Assembly (NCBI RefSeq): GCF_014844095.1
Contig: NZ_CP062163.1
Location: 1,426,001-1,490,000 of the forward strand
Length of the DNA: 64,000 nucleotides
Source: Brevibacillus sp. JNUCC-41
Lineage (GTDB): Bacteria; Bacillota; Bacilli; Bacillales; DSM-1321
Direction: 5' to 3'
Positions 50,884 through 62,879 of the stretch are shown here, in pieces. Numbering within the stretch: position 1 is the stretch's first letter; each line of letters begins with the position of its first letter. The notes under the pieces are model-generated. The model saw nothing but the letters and a program-made list of their open reading frames with translations, had not been told where the DNA came from and did not search any database. The position numbers and the translations under genes are program-made.

Positions 50884-51772
50884 CTGCTTTCCCCTTACTT
50901 TTCTCGATATCGCGATGTGATACTTGAACCCTGTAATCCTTTTTGAAGTGGTTTGAAATATACTCCGTCAACGCTACCGAACGGTGCTGACCGCCTGTAC
51001 AACCAATCGCAACAACAAGCTGTGCCTTCCCTTCACGTTTATAATATGGAAGCATGAATGCAAGCAGATCGGTCACTTTTTCCAAGAATTTTTGCGTCTC
51101 GCTCCATTTTAAAACGTAACTCGACACTTCCTGTTCCAAGCCAGTCCTTGGTCTCATATGGTCAATATAATATGGATTTGGCAGGAAACGTACATCAAAC
51201 ACTAGGTCGGCATCTATGGGCAGACCATGCTTGAACCCGAACGACATGACATTGACTGTAAAGCCGACACTTTTATCGGCAGAAAATTCCGAAGCGATTT
51301 TCTCCCTCAATTCGCGCGGTTTCAGTTGGGAAGTATTAAAGATCAATTGAGCCCTTCCCTTCAATTCGTCCAAAAGTTCCCGTTCCATTTTAATGCCTTC
51401 CAATGGCCGTCCTAATGGAGCAAGTGGGTGGGTCCTTCTCGTTTCCTTATATCTGCGTACCAAGGAATCATCATCAGCTTCAAGAAAAAGGATTCTTGGT
51501 GATACTGCAGCTGTATCCGTTAAATTATCCAGTGCAAGAAATAAGGAATCAAAAAACTCCCTCCCCCTTAAATCCATGACAAGGGCCACTTTATTCATCT
51601 TATTCCCGGAGTCCTTCATTAACTCCAAAAACTTTGGCAATAACGTGGGCGGCAAATTATCGACGCAAAAAAATCCGAGGTCTTCAAAACTTTGAACCGC
51701 CACTGTCTTACCCGCTCCGGACATTCCGGTAATGATGACCAATTGCGTTTCACTCATCTGCCCTGTACTCAT
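50873..51772 (-). CDS. rapZ: RapZ/YvcJ nucleotide-binding protein
   Basis: A 299-residue P-loop ATPase/GTPase. Walker A GMSGAGKT is at 16-23, [10 protein letters not shown] follows, and the C-terminal domain has the conserved [10 protein letters not shown]. In E. coli RapZ is an RNase adaptor; B. subtilis YvcJ binds and hydrolyses nucleotides and affects competence. The ATG at 51772 has GGAG 5 bases upstream. Same cluster as yvcK and whiA. Confidence 0.95.
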   Translation of the reverse strand: MSTGQMSETQLVIITGMSGAGKTVAVQSFEDLGFFCVDNLPPTLLPKFLELMKDSGNKMNKVALVMDLRGREFFDSLFLALDNLTDTAAVSPRILFLEADDDSLVRRYKETRRTHPLAPLGRPLEGIKMERELLDELKGRAQLIFNTSQLKPRELREKIASEFSADKSVGFTVNVMSFGFKHGLPIDADLVFDVRFLPNPYYIDHMRPRTGLEQEVSSYVLKWSETQKFLEKVTDLLAFMLPYYKREGKAQLVVAIGCTGGQHRSVALTEYISNHFKKDYRVQVSHRDIEKSKGKADVK

Positions 51773-51814
51773 AGTTTCTCCGCCCCCATGTATATCTTTT
51801 TTTATATTTAAAAA

Positions 51815-52282
51815 TTAACCTGGATCCAATCGGTAAGAAAGCAGCTTAAATTCAGGCGTATAGGTAAATGTTCCATAGATGATCCCACTTCCATGAACCA
51901 TATAGTCCAGGATGTGAAAATCACCTTCAGCCATCATCAGCTTTTTAACATCTTCAACCGGATGCCAGCTAAGCTCCCCTTCTTCACAAACATCCACATT
52001 TACACCATCGGAATCCGTTGCAAAGAAAGTGAACATCATCCATTCTGACAAAACTTTATCTCCGTCCTTCATAATGAAGGTGAAAATGCCTTTGATGGAA
52101 GGGTTTTTTAAATAAACACCCGTTTCTTCGCGATATTCCCTAATGCAGGCATCGCGTACAGATTCCCCAGGTTCCATCTTGCCGCCTGGAGCTACCCACC
52201 ATCCGCGTCTAGGCTTTTTCAATAAGAGGATTTGATTATCTTTTATCAATACACAGTTTGTGACACGTTGCACGTTCTTCAC
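51815..52282 (-). CDS. yvcI: Nudix hydrolase (YvcI-like)
   Basis: A 155-residue hydrolase with a complete Nudix box at about 38-60: GGKMEPGESVRDACIREYREETGV in part, with the REYREETG core. The product is close to the 8-oxo-dGTP diphosphatase group (MutT type), but substrate is not certain. It is the first gene of the conserved rapZ-yvcK-whiA-crh cluster. Confidence 0.9.
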   Translation of the reverse strand: MKNVQRVTNCVLIKDNQILLLKKPRRGWWVAPGGKMEPGESVRDACIREYREETGVYLKNPSIKGIFTFIMKDGDKVLSEWMMFTFFATDSDGVNVDVCEEGELSWHPVEDVKKLMMAEGDFHILDYMVHGSGIIYGTFTYTPEFKLLSYRLDPG

Positions 52283-52811
52283 CTCAATTGGCTCTGCTCG
52301 ACTATAGAAACCTTCCCCTCCATGTTGAAGGGATTCAGTTTATATTCTTAAACCGCCGCTAGATATCCATTTGGCGATTTACAAATGCTAATAGTTCAAA
52401 CAAGTTGTATTTTTCATCTTCTTACCATTATGAAAGATTATGTTTAGTATATCTTATCATTATACTATTTTTGAAATGAGCTAACAATAAAGTAAACTTC
52501 CTGCATTGGGGGAATATTCATTCGCAAAAAATCACATAGGTAAGTCTTTATCCTGCTTAACTCCTATTCTTCTCCACTTTCGCTGCCTAAATGCAAAGGG
52601 CTAGCTTATTCCGCATTAAAAACCCCTAAAAATTGGAACCAAAGATATAGTCTCAAAGCAGGAAAACAAAAAAAAGACACAGAAACTTAATCTGTGTCCT
52701 TAAACGTTTATAATTAAAGGGGGTCAACTTCTACCCATACTATACCCAATAATTATTTCACGCGTGTTACAACGTCGTTAAAACGGAATTACGATTTTAT
52801 ATTCTTGAAAA
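52283..52811. other. Intergenic region between yvcI and trxB
   Basis: About 530 bases with no convincing gene. The right side holds the trxB terminator; the left side should hold the yvcI promoter, but no clear sigma-A hexamers were picked out. The middle has no repeat or motif that could be named. Confidence 0.5.
52667..52699 (-). terminator. Terminator after trxB
   Basis: On the minus strand GACACAGA pairs with TCTGTGTC around an 8-base loop, followed by eight T residues, about 110 bases after the stop codon. Confidence 0.85.
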
Positions 52812-53816
<1,005 letters not shown>

Positions 53817-53863
53817 CTACCTATTATCCTATATAACAAATAATTTTTCGTCCAAATATTTGC

Positions 53864-55366
53864 TCATCCCAGTAAGTTTTCAACCAACTTTACGTACTTC
53901 GATAAGGTGGACACCGATATGAAATGTTTGTCTGCGATTGCCTGTTTGCTTACCTTCTCATTTTTAAGCTGATTCCACACGTACTCCACAGCAGATGCCC
54001 AGCCTGCTGGATTATTTAACTTCTGCTCGGATTTCACCGCTTCGATGAAGACGGAAAACCACATTAAATAGAGCCCGGCTTCATTTAATTGTATCGGTTG
54101 GAAATGCCGATATAATAACTCGGCTGTACGATCGGCAAAATCAATCGGTGTTAATTGGCGATCTTTAGCAGGAACTTGAACAAGGTCGGCATAATCACGT
54201 TCCAAATCAGTGAAATTCTGATTTAGGTTAAGGACCTGGTTTTTCAATAGCTTCTGTTTATGAACCGAATGTTTCAGAAGGAAAATGGCAAACAGCCTTT
54301 CCTCGATGAATTCACTTTCCAGCCTTTTTGTAATAGAAGGAAAATGATGTTCAAAACCATCTGAAGTTGCATTCATATCTCCCCAAGGCTCCATGCCTTC
54401 CTTTTCCGGGTTCATTTCCACGACCTTTTTCCATGCCTTTTTGGCAGACTGTTCATGGCCTAAGTGGTAAGCGGAAATGGTAAGCCAATAGTAAAAGGTT
54501 CCATCTCCCTCGAACCCTTGCTTTTGAAGTCCTTTCAGCCATTTATATGCAGAAGCATAGTTTCCGATCAAAGCGAAGGTCGCTCCAAGCTTGAAACGAT
54601 GTTCGGATAGCATCGGCCGAATTTTCTCCAGCATCTGTATGAGCTCTTCAACCTTTGCTTCATCCTGTTGATAATGATGAAAAACAACAAGGTTACAAAG
54701 CGCATGCAGGTTTCCCGGACTTTTTTCCAATACCTCATCAAGTGTTTCAAATGCTTCATTTACTTGACCAAGATAGAAATAGGCAAGTGCTAGGTTATTA
54801 TAAGCGGACCAGTAATCCTTGTACTCTGCAATCGTTTCTTTCAGTACTTCGATTGCCTTCGGGAAATTGCCTGATTCCAGGTACTCGCGGGCTTGTTCCT
54901 GTTTGGTAATGAGCCCATCATGCTTAAAGGGGTTTTCTTCTGATTCATCCGACTCAAAAGTTATCAGTTCAAGCAGATCCTCTGCGTCATCGCTGAACTC
55001 CCCGTCTTCTTCTTTATCAAGATAAGCACTGGCGTGACGATAAGCCTCCTTGAACATGCCTAAGTGGGCATAATTATTCGCCAGGAAGTAATGACATTCC
55101 GACATATAGGGATCCATCACATCCAAGATGTTCTCCAATAGGTTGTTTGAATAATTATATTCACCGATTTCCGAGCAGGTGATTGCCAATTGACAAGCTA
55201 TCATCGGTTCAGCAGGTTCAAGTTCCAGCGCACGTTCCAGGTATTTTTTTGATTTAGGTAATTCTCGTCTATGATAAGCTTTTAAACCCTTAGTGAAATA
55301 ATACTCACCTGTTGGGTGAAAAGTTAGAATTTGTGCCTGTTGGCCAAATTTAGAGTCTTTACTCAT
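53864..55366 (-). CDS. TPR protein (YvcD-like)
   Basis: A 500-residue cytoplasmic protein. The N-terminal two thirds hold about eight TPR units (for example ELPKSKKYLERALELEPAEP and DYWSAYNNLALAYFYLGQVNEAFETL split across residues 35-235); an acidic insert (DEEDGEFSDDAEDL-like) sits near 125-150. The C-terminus (about 455-500) looks like a small helix-turn-helix, KVSKQAIADKHFISVSTLSKYVKLV, which is unusual for a TPR protein and could bind DNA. The ATG at 55366 has GGAGG 5 bases upstream. Counterpart of B. subtilis YvcD, of unknown function, beside trxB. Confidence 0.85.
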   Translation of the reverse strand: MSKDSKFGQQAQILTFHPTGEYYFTKGLKAYHRRELPKSKKYLERALELEPAEPMIACQLAITCSEIGEYNYSNNLLENILDVMDPYMSECHYFLANNYAHLGMFKEAYRHASAYLDKEEDGEFSDDAEDLLELITFESDESEENPFKHDGLITKQEQAREYLESGNFPKAIEVLKETIAEYKDYWSAYNNLALAYFYLGQVNEAFETLDEVLEKSPGNLHALCNLVVFHHYQQDEAKVEELIQMLEKIRPMLSEHRFKLGATFALIGNYASAYKWLKGLQKQGFEGDGTFYYWLTISAYHLGHEQSAKKAWKKVVEMNPEKEGMEPWGDMNATSDGFEHHFPSITKRLESEFIEERLFAIFLLKHSVHKQKLLKNQVLNLNQNFTDLERDYADLVQVPAKDRQLTPIDFADRTAELLYRHFQPIQLNEAGLYLMWFSVFIEAVKSEQKLNNPAGWASAVEYVWNQLKNEKVSKQAIADKHFISVSTLSKYVKLVENLLG

Positions 55367-55585
55367 GTAATCCTCCATCTACAAGTTGATTAACCATAGT
55401 ATTATAACATATTGGAGAAAATTTGCCGAACAATTCAAGAAAATGGAAAACGTTAATTACCATACCTTCTTTAAGAAAAAATCGGAATTATATCCCTAGC
55501 CAAATGGGGATTCTCTTTCATCAATAATAGTCCCTAACATAGAAACACCTTCAAACCTCAGGTATGGTTTTCATTAGTAGCACAA
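55367..55585. other. Upstream region of the TPR gene
   Basis: Part of a stretch of about 445 bases without a gene up to hisI. This left part presumably contains the promoter of the TPR gene; no other element is recognised. The remainder is occupied by the repeat and terminator listed separately. Confidence 0.5.
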
Positions 55586-55711
55586 GTTGATTGGAGAGGA
55601 AGGTGCGAGACTCCTGCTTAGAAAAGTGCGTCTAGGGGAGACCCCGCAGGCACAAACCGAGGAGGCTCCCGGACCGCCCGCGGAAAGCGAGTTTCTTGAG
55701 CGGAAATCAAC
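55586..55711. repeat. Intergenic repeat element of Bacillus type
   Basis: A GC-rich block bounded by inverted ends GTTGATT (55586-55592) and AATCAAC (55705-55711). Inside are the segments GGAAGGTGCGAGACTCCTGC, AGGGGAGACCCCGCAGGC and GAGGAGGCTCCCGGACCGCC, a pattern I recognise as a dispersed, highly structured repeat in many Bacillus genomes. Its GC content is well above its surroundings. Spurious reading frames are often annotated across it. Confidence 0.75.
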
Positions 55712-55728
55712 GTCCAAATGTATAAGCC

Positions 55729-55776
55729 ATAAAAAAACTGAAGACAAACTTGATTTTCATCGAGTTTGTCTTCAGT
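55729..55776 (-). terminator. Terminator of the his operon
   Basis: On the minus strand CTGAAGACAAACT pairs with AGTTTGTCTTCAG around a 12-base loop, followed by seven T residues. Confidence 0.92.
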
Positions 55777-55812
55777 CTGAGCCCTTCAATTCACGGAGGG
55801 CGCGATCACCAT

Positions 55813-56469
55813 TCATTCGGTTTCTTTCGGTTCGTCCTTATCGGCATGTCTAGCTTTCAATACATCAAGTACTGCTTGGAAAGGCAACTCCTGCTCCCGA
55901 AGAAGAACGAATAAATGATAGAGGAGATCGGCACTTTCCATCGAAAGTTCCTCTGCATCCCGGTTCTTAGCTGCAATGATTACTTCTGCCGCTTCTTCAC
56001 CGACTTTTTTCAGGATCTTATCAACGCCCTTATCGAATAAGTAGGTAGTATATGAACCTTCAGGCCTTTCCGATTTTCTTTTTTCAATCAATCTTTCCAA
56101 TTCCGACAAGAAAGTCACATTCGCCTTCACGTCTTGTCCAGCTTCACTGTTTTGGTAAACCGTTTCACTAAAACAGCTTGTTGCCCCTGTATGGCATGCG
56201 GGTCCTGCAGGAACGACCCGCACGACCAATGCATCTTGATCACAGTCATACTTCATCTCGATGATTTTCTGGGTATTGCCGCTGGTCGCCCCTTTATGCC
56301 ATAATTCATTGCGCGAGCGGCTGAAGAAGACAGTTTCACCTTTTTCAATCGACAATTGCAGCGATTCTTGGTTCATGTAAGCAAGTGTCAGCACTTCGCC
56401 TGTTCCTGCATCTTGAATAATTGCCGGTACCAGGCCTTTTTCGTCGTATTTAATAGTTTCAAGATTCAT
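55813..56469 (-). CDS. hisI: Bifunctional phosphoribosyl-AMP cyclohydrolase / phosphoribosyl-ATP pyrophosphatase
   Basis: A 218-residue fusion carrying out the second and third steps of histidine synthesis. The N-terminal cyclohydrolase has [14 protein letters not shown] and the metal-binding DCDQDAL and CHTGATSCF; the C-terminal pyrophosphatase (about 115-205) has [23 protein letters not shown] and ESADLLYHL. It overlaps hisF by 4 bases and ends the operon. Confidence 0.97.
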   Translation of the reverse strand: MNLETIKYDEKGLVPAIIQDAGTGEVLTLAYMNQESLQLSIEKGETVFFSRSRNELWHKGATSGNTQKIIEMKYDCDQDALVVRVVPAGPACHTGATSCFSETVYQNSEAGQDVKANVTFLSELERLIEKRKSERPEGSYTTYLFDKGVDKILKKVGEEAAEVIIAAKNRDAEELSMESADLLYHLFVLLREQELPFQAVLDVLKARHADKDEPKETE

Positions 56470-57224
56470 CGTACAACCACTCCTTGTTGTTTGAGAAACG
56501 CTTTGACTTCTTTGACGGATGTTTCCTTATAATGAAAAATCGATGCGGCTAATGCTGCGTCGGCTTTACCTTCTTGGAAGGCTTCCTCGAAATGCTCGGC
56601 GTTACCAGCCCCGCCTGAGGCGATGACCGGCACTGAAACGGCTTCAGATACCGCTTTTGTCAAAGCGATATTAAACCCTTTTTTCTCACCGTCACAATCC
56701 ATGCTTGTCAATAAAATTTCACCTGCACCGCGGGTTACGGCCTCTTTTGCCCACTCGACCACTTCCCATTCAGTCGGTTTCCGACCGCCGTGGGTAAATA
56801 CGCGCCATGACCCAAGCTCTTCGTCATACCGGGCGTCCATGGCGACAACGATACATTGGGAACCAAAATAATCAGCACCTTCATTTATTAAATCGGGGCG
56901 CAGGATGGCTGCTGTATTCAAGGATACCTTATCGGCACCTGCTCGTAAGATTTTCTTCATATCCGCCAATGAATTAATGCCGCCGCCCACCGTGAACGGG
57001 ATTGCCAAGCTGCCCGCTACCGCTTGAACGACATCGACGATCGTTTCCCTGCCTTCATGTGATGCGGAAATATCCAGGAAGACAAGCTCATCGGCACCTT
57101 CCTGGTCGTAAAAGGATGCAAGTTCGACCGGATCTCCAGCATCCCTAAGGGACACAAATTGTATACCTTTGACTACACGCCCATCCTTTACATCGAGACA
57201 TGGAATAATTCGTTTAGTGAGCAT
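56466..57224 (-). CDS. hisF: Imidazole glycerol phosphate synthase, cyclase subunit
   Basis: A 252-residue TIM barrel that, with HisH, makes imidazole-glycerol phosphate and AICAR. Catalytic Asp11 lies in [14 protein letters not shown] and the second Asp in VVAMDARYD; phosphate loops VGGGIN and ASGGAGN are present. Stop and start overlap or abut the neighbouring his genes. Confidence 0.98.
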   Translation of the reverse strand: MLTKRIIPCLDVKDGRVVKGIQFVSLRDAGDPVELASFYDQEGADELVFLDISASHEGRETIVDVVQAVAGSLAIPFTVGGGINSLADMKKILRAGADKVSLNTAAILRPDLINEGADYFGSQCIVVAMDARYDEELGSWRVFTHGGRKPTEWEVVEWAKEAVTRGAGEILLTSMDCDGEKKGFNIALTKAVSEAVSVPVIASGGAGNAEHFEEAFQEGKADAALAASIFHYKETSVKEVKAFLKQQGVVVR

Positions 57225-57959
57225 TTAACCACGCACCTTTTCTAGTGCTTCTTCTACAGTAAAGCGATTGGTATAAAGTGCCTTGCCAATGATTGCCCCT
57301 GCAATGCCTTGGGCTTCATTCTCTTTGAGGGTGATAAGGTCTTCGAGTGAACTAATGCCTCCCGAAGCGATCACGTTTTTACCAGTTGCCTCCGCCATGG
57401 CCAATATGCCTTTCACATTCGGACCTGAAAGCATCCCATCCGTCGCAATATCGGTCACGATAAAGGTCTCTGCACCAGCATCGGCCAGTAATTTGCCAAG
57501 ATCTATCGCAAGGGTTCCAGAAGTTTGAAGCCAACCATGAGTGGCGACCCTGCCATCCTTCGCATCGATCCCGATTGCGATATGGCTTCCATATTTCCTA
57601 ATCATATCTTTAGTGAACTCAGGGTCTGAAACGGCCGTGCTCCCTAAAATGACCCGTTCCACTCCATTATCCAAGTAATGGGCTATATCCCGTTCCGTAC
57701 GGATACCGCCGCCGATTTGAATGCGGGCCCCTAACTCACTTGCAGCCTTTATTACATATGAATCATTGATGCGCACTCCCTCTTTGGCTCCGTCAAGGTC
57801 GACCATATGTATCCAATCGGCTCCTTGATCCGCAAAGCTTTTAGCCATATCGAAGGGGGAATCGCCATAAACGGTTTCCTGATTGTAATCTCCCTGGATT
57901 AAGCGGACGCACTTGCCTCCGCGCATATCAATCGCCGGGTAAATAGTAAAGTTGCTCAT
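57225..57959 (-). CDS. hisA: Phosphoribosylformimino-5-aminoimidazole carboxamide ribotide isomerase
   Basis: A 244-residue TIM-barrel isomerase, homologous to HisF. The catalytic Asp11 is in [14 protein letters not shown], the second in [10 protein letters not shown], and phosphate-binding GGGIRT and ASGGISS are intact. Overlaps hisH by 4 bases. Confidence 0.97.
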   Translation of the reverse strand: MSNFTIYPAIDMRGGKCVRLIQGDYNQETVYGDSPFDMAKSFADQGADWIHMVDLDGAKEGVRINDSYVIKAASELGARIQIGGGIRTERDIAHYLDNGVERVILGSTAVSDPEFTKDMIRKYGSHIAIGIDAKDGRVATHGWLQTSGTLAIDLGKLLADAGAETFIVTDIATDGMLSGPNVKGILAMAEATGKNVIASGGISSLEDLITLKENEAQGIAGAIIGKALYTNRFTVEEALEKVRG

Positions 57960-58588
57960 GCTTCTTCCTTCCCTTCTACTAGTGACAGATAATTTTTCAA
58001 GAGTGACATGCCCATCTTCCCGCTTTTTTCCGGATGGAACTGCATGCCGAAAACATTCCCTTTACCGACGATCGCCGGCACTTCCACATCATACGTCGCC
58101 GAAGCGGTAACGAATGATTCATCCGTATCGACGTAGTAAGAATGGACGAAATAAACATGTTCCTCTTCCAGTCCCTCATACACTGGTGACGCCTGTTTAA
58201 ATTCAAGACGATTCCAGCCCATGTGCGGCACTTTATAAACCTGGTCATCCGCATCCACACCTTTGAAACGAACGACTTTACCTGGGATGAGGGATAATCC
58301 TTTTGCAGGTCCATTTTCCTCACTTTCATCAAAGAGAAGCTGCATACCAAGGCAGATGCCTAAAAGATAACCTCCATCGGCTACATATTCCTTCAGGAAT
58401 TCATCAAGCTTTTGTTTTTCCAAGAGACTCATGGCATCCCTGAAAGAGCCCACGCCGGGAAGAATGATCCCATTCGACTTTGAAAGTTCTTTTGGGTCAT
58501 CGGAAATGAAAGAATCGGCACCAAGGCGCTCCAGCCCTTTACTTACGGAAAATAAATTCCCCATGCCATAATCGACGATCCCGATCAT
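57956..58588 (-). CDS. hisH: Imidazole glycerol phosphate synthase, glutaminase subunit
   Basis: A 210-residue class I glutamine amidotransferase supplying ammonia to HisF. The nucleophile Cys79 is in [10 protein letters not shown] and the His-Glu pair in [10 protein letters not shown]. It begins immediately after the hisB stop codon, with GAAAGGAATG as ribosome site inside hisB. Confidence 0.98.
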   Translation of the reverse strand: MIGIVDYGMGNLFSVSKGLERLGADSFISDDPKELSKSNGIILPGVGSFRDAMSLLEKQKLDEFLKEYVADGGYLLGICLGMQLLFDESEENGPAKGLSLIPGKVVRFKGVDADDQVYKVPHMGWNRLEFKQASPVYEGLEEEHVYFVHSYYVDTDESFVTASATYDVEVPAIVGKGNVFGMQFHPEKSGKMGMSLLKNYLSLVEGKEEA

Positions 58589-59176
58589 TTACAACATTCC
58601 TTTCGTCGATGGGATGCCTTTGACTCGCGGATCGATGGTCGTAGCTTCATCCAATGCACGTCCAAGCGCTTTGAATATCGCTTCGATGATATGGTGTGTG
58701 TTGTGTCCGTAATGAACGACTACATGCAGATTCATCCTGGCTTCAAGAGCGAATTTCCAAAGAAACTCGTGCACCAGTTCAGTATCGAAAGTACCGACCT
58801 TTTGCGAAGGAAACTCAGCCCGGAACTCCAGATGCGGACGATTGCTTAAGTCGATGACAACCTGGGCGAGTGCTTCATCCATAGGTACGAAGGCATTTCC
58901 GTAACGCTTTATCCCGCGCTTGTCTCCCAGGGCCTCCAATAACGTCTGCCCTAAGCAAATGCCAATATCTTCAGTTGTATGATGATCATCCACGTCTGTA
59001 TCTCCGTTTGCATCTACAGTCAAATCAAACTTCCCGTGTTTGGTGAACAAATCCAGCATATGCGTCATGAACGGAACGCCCGTCTTAATGGAGGAATTAC
59101 CTTCCCCATCCACACCAAACTTCAAGCTTATTTCCGTTTCATTCGTCTTTCGCTCCACACTAGCAAAACGTTCCAT
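58589..59176 (-). CDS. hisB: Imidazoleglycerol-phosphate dehydratase
   Basis: A 195-residue manganese enzyme. The two metal-binding histidine motifs DVDDHHTTEDIGI and VVHYGHNTHHIIEA are present. The monofunctional form lacks the N-terminal phosphatase domain found in enterobacteria. The ATG at 59176 is preceded by AGGAGGAG; a frame open to 59233 has no ribosome site. Confidence 0.97.
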   Translation of the reverse strand: MERFASVERKTNETEISLKFGVDGEGNSSIKTGVPFMTHMLDLFTKHGKFDLTVDANGDTDVDDHHTTEDIGICLGQTLLEALGDKRGIKRYGNAFVPMDEALAQVVIDLSNRPHLEFRAEFPSQKVGTFDTELVHEFLWKFALEARMNLHVVVHYGHNTHHIIEAIFKALGRALDEATTIDPRVKGIPSTKGML

Positions 59177-59268
59177 TACAACTCCTCCTAAACGGGGTAT
59201 GACCCCTTTTCCCAAGATGTAAAAGCATGTCAAAAGTCTTTATCAGTGATTTCACTTATTTTAATAAT

Positions 59269-60555
59269 TCAGGACTTTTTCCCGGTTTCATTCACACCAC
59301 GTGATTCAATGGCACGTGCGTGAGCCTCGAGTCCTTCCATCCGGGCAAATGCAGCGATTTTTTCTGCATTTTTGCGGAAGGCCGTTTCACTATACATGAT
59401 GATGCTCGATTTCTTTTGAAAATCATCCACATTCAGCGGGCTGGAAAAACGGGCGGTTCCATTGGTAGGCAACACATGATTGGGACCTGCAAAGTAATCC
59501 CCGACGGGCTCTGAACTAAAGCGGCCAATGAAGATTGCCCCGGCATGGCGGATTTTAGCCATAATTTCAAGTGCATCTTTGGCCACAATTTCCAAATGTT
59601 CCGGTGCAAGTTCATTAATCGCTTCAACCGCTTCTTCCATATTCCCGCATACAACGATCCGTCCGTAATCCCTTATGGATGCTGCAGCAATATCATGGCG
59701 TGGAAGTAACGCCACCTGCTTGGTCACTTCAGCTGCCACTTCTTCCGCAAGAGACGTTGACGTCGTCACCAAAACACTGCATGCCCGGGCATCATGCTCC
59801 GCCTGTGATAGCAAGTCTGCCGCAACTTCTGCAGCAATGGCCGATTCGTCCGCCAATATCGCTATTTCACTTGGACCTGCTATCATATCAATGGCAACAT
59901 CCCCGAATACTTCGCGCTTCGCTAACGCCACATAAATATTTCCCGGACCCACTATTTTATCCACTTTCTTCATTGTTTCCGTCCCATAAGCGAGAGCAGC
60001 TATGGCCTGGGCCCCGCCAACTTTATAGATTTCCTTAACCCCGGCAATTTTGGCAGCTGCCAAAACCGCTGGCGATAATTTCCCGTCCTTTCCTGGAGGG
60101 GAAACCATGACGATCCGTTCCACCCCCGCGGCCTTCGCAGGCAACACATTCATCAATACTGACGAAGGATATGCCGCTGTGCCTCCAGGTACATAAACAC
60201 CTACAGCATCAAGTGGTGTCAATTTTTGTCCTAGCATCGTTCCTGTATCATCAGTCGTAAACCATGAATTTCGAATTTGTTTCTCGTGAAACATTCGAAT
60301 GTTATTTGCAGCTTCTTGAATAATATCAAGCTGCTCAGCAGTCAAGGTCGCCGTCGCTTCTTCCAATTCCTGTTGCGATACAAGTAATTCCCCTGGACTG
60401 ACACCATCGAAACGTTCGGTATAGGTATGTAAAGCGGCGTTTCCGCTTTTCCTGACATCATAAATAATATCCTGAACCGCTTTTCTTTGATCGGCAGTAC
60501 CTGCCTCAACCGAGCGTTTCAGTGAAATCCCTTCAGCAAACCGTTCTATTTTCAT
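59269..60555 (-). CDS. hisD: Histidinol dehydrogenase
   Basis: A 428-residue, zinc- and NAD-dependent enzyme for the last two oxidations of histidine synthesis. Signature segments are [52 protein letters not shown] and [23 protein letters not shown] precedes the ATG. About 90 bases separate it from hisB, the widest gap in the operon. Confidence 0.98.
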   Translation of the reverse strand: MKIERFAEGISLKRSVEAGTADQRKAVQDIIYDVRKSGNAALHTYTERFDGVSPGELLVSQQELEEATATLTAEQLDIIQEAANNIRMFHEKQIRNSWFTTDDTGTMLGQKLTPLDAVGVYVPGGTAAYPSSVLMNVLPAKAAGVERIVMVSPPGKDGKLSPAVLAAAKIAGVKEIYKVGGAQAIAALAYGTETMKKVDKIVGPGNIYVALAKREVFGDVAIDMIAGPSEIAILADESAIAAEVAADLLSQAEHDARACSVLVTTSTSLAEEVAAEVTKQVALLPRHDIAAASIRDYGRIVVCGNMEEAVEAINELAPEHLEIVAKDALEIMAKIRHAGAIFIGRFSSEPVGDYFAGPNHVLPTNGTARFSSPLNVDDFQKKSSIIMYSETAFRKNAEKIAAFARMEGLEAHARAIESRGVNETGKKS

Positions 60556-60581
60556 ACCTTCACCTCATTAGCGATTCTTTA

Positions 60582-61211
60582 CTATTCAATAATTTCTGCT
60601 AGCCGTTCCACAATTTCGGTAATCCTTGCTTCTTTAATTCGATAGCTGACAGGGTTTGCTACCAGCCTCGAAGTCACATTGGCGATTTTTGCATACTCCA
60701 CAAGACCGTTTTCCTTCAATGTCCGTCCCGTTGAAACGATATCCACGATTCGTTCAGCTAAACCGATTAACGGTGCTAACTCAATAGACCCATTCAACTT
60801 TATAATCTCGACTTGCTCCCCCTGCTCGCGAAAATAACTGGAAGCAACGTTCGGGTATTTACTCGCTATTTTGGGGGCAATGTCACTTATTTTCGTACCA
60901 GGCAATCCAGCTACTGCCAAGTAGCAGGCACTGATTTTCAAATCAAGTAACTCATAGACATCACGTTCTTCTTCCAACATGACATCCTTCCCTGCAATTC
61001 CAATGTCAGCGACGCCGTGTTCCACATATGTTACGACATCCATCGGTTTTGCTAAAATGAACCGCAGATTCTCCTCTTCCACTTCAAGGATCAATTTCCG
61101 GGAATCATCAAACTCGGGAGGGAGACGAAAACCGGCTCTTCTTAACAGCTCTGCCGCTTCTTCAAATATTCTCCCTTTCGGCATGGCAATCGTTAAAAAG
61201 CTATTATTCAT
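60582..61211 (-). CDS. hisG: ATP phosphoribosyltransferase catalytic subunit, short form
   Basis: A 209-residue short-form HisG catalysing the first step of histidine synthesis, which needs HisZ for activity and feedback control. Seen are [13 protein letters not shown] at the N-terminus, [10 protein letters not shown] and [14 protein letters not shown]. The C-terminal regulatory domain of long HisG is absent. The ATG at 61211 is chosen with GGGGGG upstream; ATGs three and six codons earlier are possible. It overlaps hisZ by 8 bases. Confidence 0.96.
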   Translation of the reverse strand: MNNSFLTIAMPKGRIFEEAAELLRRAGFRLPPEFDDSRKLILEVEEENLRFILAKPMDVVTYVEHGVADIGIAGKDVMLEEERDVYELLDLKISACYLAVAGLPGTKISDIAPKIASKYPNVASSYFREQGEQVEIIKLNGSIELAPLIGLAERIVDIVSTGRTLKENGLVEYAKIANVTSRLVANPVSYRIKEARITEIVERLAEIIE

Positions 61212-62388
61212 CTTTTCCATTCCCCCCATTCCCTACGAATAAATGAACTTCAGAAAATGTCCGTGTAAAAGCATCGACATTTTGGACGACCGTAATATCT
61301 TGAATCGTTACCAATTTCCCTTCGGAGCGTTTTTTCCTTGCAAATTGTATTGCTTCCGATCTCCGTTCGGGACTGAATAAAATACATTCTGGCGCGACAG
61401 GCTGGATCGGCTCCCCAAGAGCTTCTGCAAGGCGATCCACCCGGATTGCAAAACCTGTGGCCGAAGCATTCCAGCCGAATTTCGCAAGCAGATTATCATA
61501 CCGGCCACCATTGCCGATTGGCGAACCCACTTGTCCGGCATACACTTCAAATAAAGTTCCCGTGTAATAACTCATATGACTGACCAATGTTAAGTCGAAG
61601 CTAACATATTGTTCAACGTCAAATTCTTTCAGCTGCGCAGACAATTCCTTCAGTTCAGTCAAAGAATCTTGCCCTTTATTATTTTCAACCAACCCTAGCG
61701 CCTTGATCAGGGTTCCTTCACTGCCCCTTAATGAGGTAAATTCGATAAGCCGTTGTTTATCAATGGATGAAAGCGGCAGTGATTTAACATGCTCGCGATA
61801 ACCGACATAATTTTTTTCATACAAAAACTTCCTTAATATAGAGGCTCTTTCCTCCGTACCTAGAATGCTTAAGAAAAATTCTTGCAGAAATCCGATATGT
61901 CCAATGGAAATCTTAAATTCCTGAAGCCCTGCAGCCTTTAAAGCATCCGCAAGCAGGGCAATCATTTCAGCATCGGCACTTATAGATTTATTTCCGATAC
62001 ATTCAATGCCAATCTGTTCGAATTCTGCCGGCCTGCCTCCTTCACGCTGCTGTGCGCGATATACATTCGCGGAATAGGCCAGACGAAGCGGGATTTGCTG
62101 TTTTAACAGTTTGGATGCTGCCACCCGTGCAATGGGAGCTGTCATCTCGGGACGGAGTACGAGTGTATGCCCCTGGGAATCAAGAAGTTTAAACAACTGT
62201 TGATCCAAGATTGCCGAAGCATCGCCAATTGTTTCATAATATTCCAAAGCAGGCGTTTCAATAAATTGATAGCCCCACTTCTTGATTTCATCACTCATTT
62301 TATTTCTTGCCGATACTTTCGTTTCATACAGCACCGGCAATGTATCTCTCATGCCTAACGGTTTTTCAAACATAAATGGCTTTGTCAC
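61204..62388 (-). CDS. hisZ: ATP phosphoribosyltransferase regulatory subunit HisZ
   Basis: A 394-residue histidyl-tRNA-synthetase paralogue without aminoacylation activity. It keeps class II motifs ([47 protein letters not shown]). It forms the complex with short HisG. The GTG at 62388 is chosen because AAAGGATG lies 7 bases before it and the product then begins like B. subtilis HisZ; an ATG at 62430 lacks support. It is the first gene of hisZGDBHAFI. No T-box is visible upstream. Confidence 0.93.
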   Translation of the reverse strand: MTKPFMFEKPLGMRDTLPVLYETKVSARNKMSDEIKKWGYQFIETPALEYYETIGDASAILDQQLFKLLDSQGHTLVLRPEMTAPIARVAASKLLKQQIPLRLAYSANVYRAQQREGGRPAEFEQIGIECIGNKSISADAEMIALLADALKAAGLQEFKISIGHIGFLQEFFLSILGTEERASILRKFLYEKNYVGYREHVKSLPLSSIDKQRLIEFTSLRGSEGTLIKALGLVENNKGQDSLTELKELSAQLKEFDVEQYVSFDLTLVSHMSYYTGTLFEVYAGQVGSPIGNGGRYDNLLAKFGWNASATGFAIRVDRLAEALGEPIQPVAPECILFSPERRSEAIQFARKKRSEGKLVTIQDITVVQNVDAFTRTFSEVHLFVGNGGNGKDE

Positions 62389-62879
62389 GACTGCACATCC
62401 TTTTGAAATTTTATTACTATCTATATCCAATCGGTCCGCCTATAGGCAAAAACCGATGTGCCCATTCCTAATTTTGCTTATCCCTTTATCTTTCCAAGGT
62501 TTCACACTTAAATCCACATTTCGGATAACATATAAAAATAGTATCAAATTAACTGACATAATAATATAAATAATCACAATAATCGATTAATACACTTTAG
62601 TTCGCTAATATGGTAGCAGGTTGAAGTTATTAATAGTTTACCCCTGCCCCCACCTTACGTCAAGGAAAATATGCCTAATTTCATTACTTCAACTACCTTT
62701 GCAGTCTTGGATATTTTTCATGATCGGTTTAGGTCCAAACGGAAGGAGTTGTACCTTTTCACCCGAATATTTCTTCCTATTTTTAACCTTTCACTGTTAT
62801 TAATGTATACCTTTTGGTTTAGCTGTTTTATAATGTTTAGGTGTTTGGTAATATTATATATTTTTAGGGGGATATGGGA
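62389..62879. other. Divergent region between hisZ and the surface-protein gene
   Basis: About 490 bases. It should contain promoters for both sides, and TATAAT at 62829-62834 on the plus strand is a candidate -10 for the surface-protein gene, without a good -35. The middle is AT-rich. Short reading frames here have no convincing ribosome site. No T-box or other riboswitch was found for hisZ. Confidence 0.5.

Noticed and set aside
55587..55853. 88-codon plus-strand frame across the intergenic repeat
   Set aside because: Its coding is explained by the structured repeat and the his terminator; it has no ribosome site.
62389..62500. T-box riboswitch for the his operon
   Set aside because: No AGGGTGGNACCGCG-type sequence or paired specifier structure is visible upstream of hisZ.
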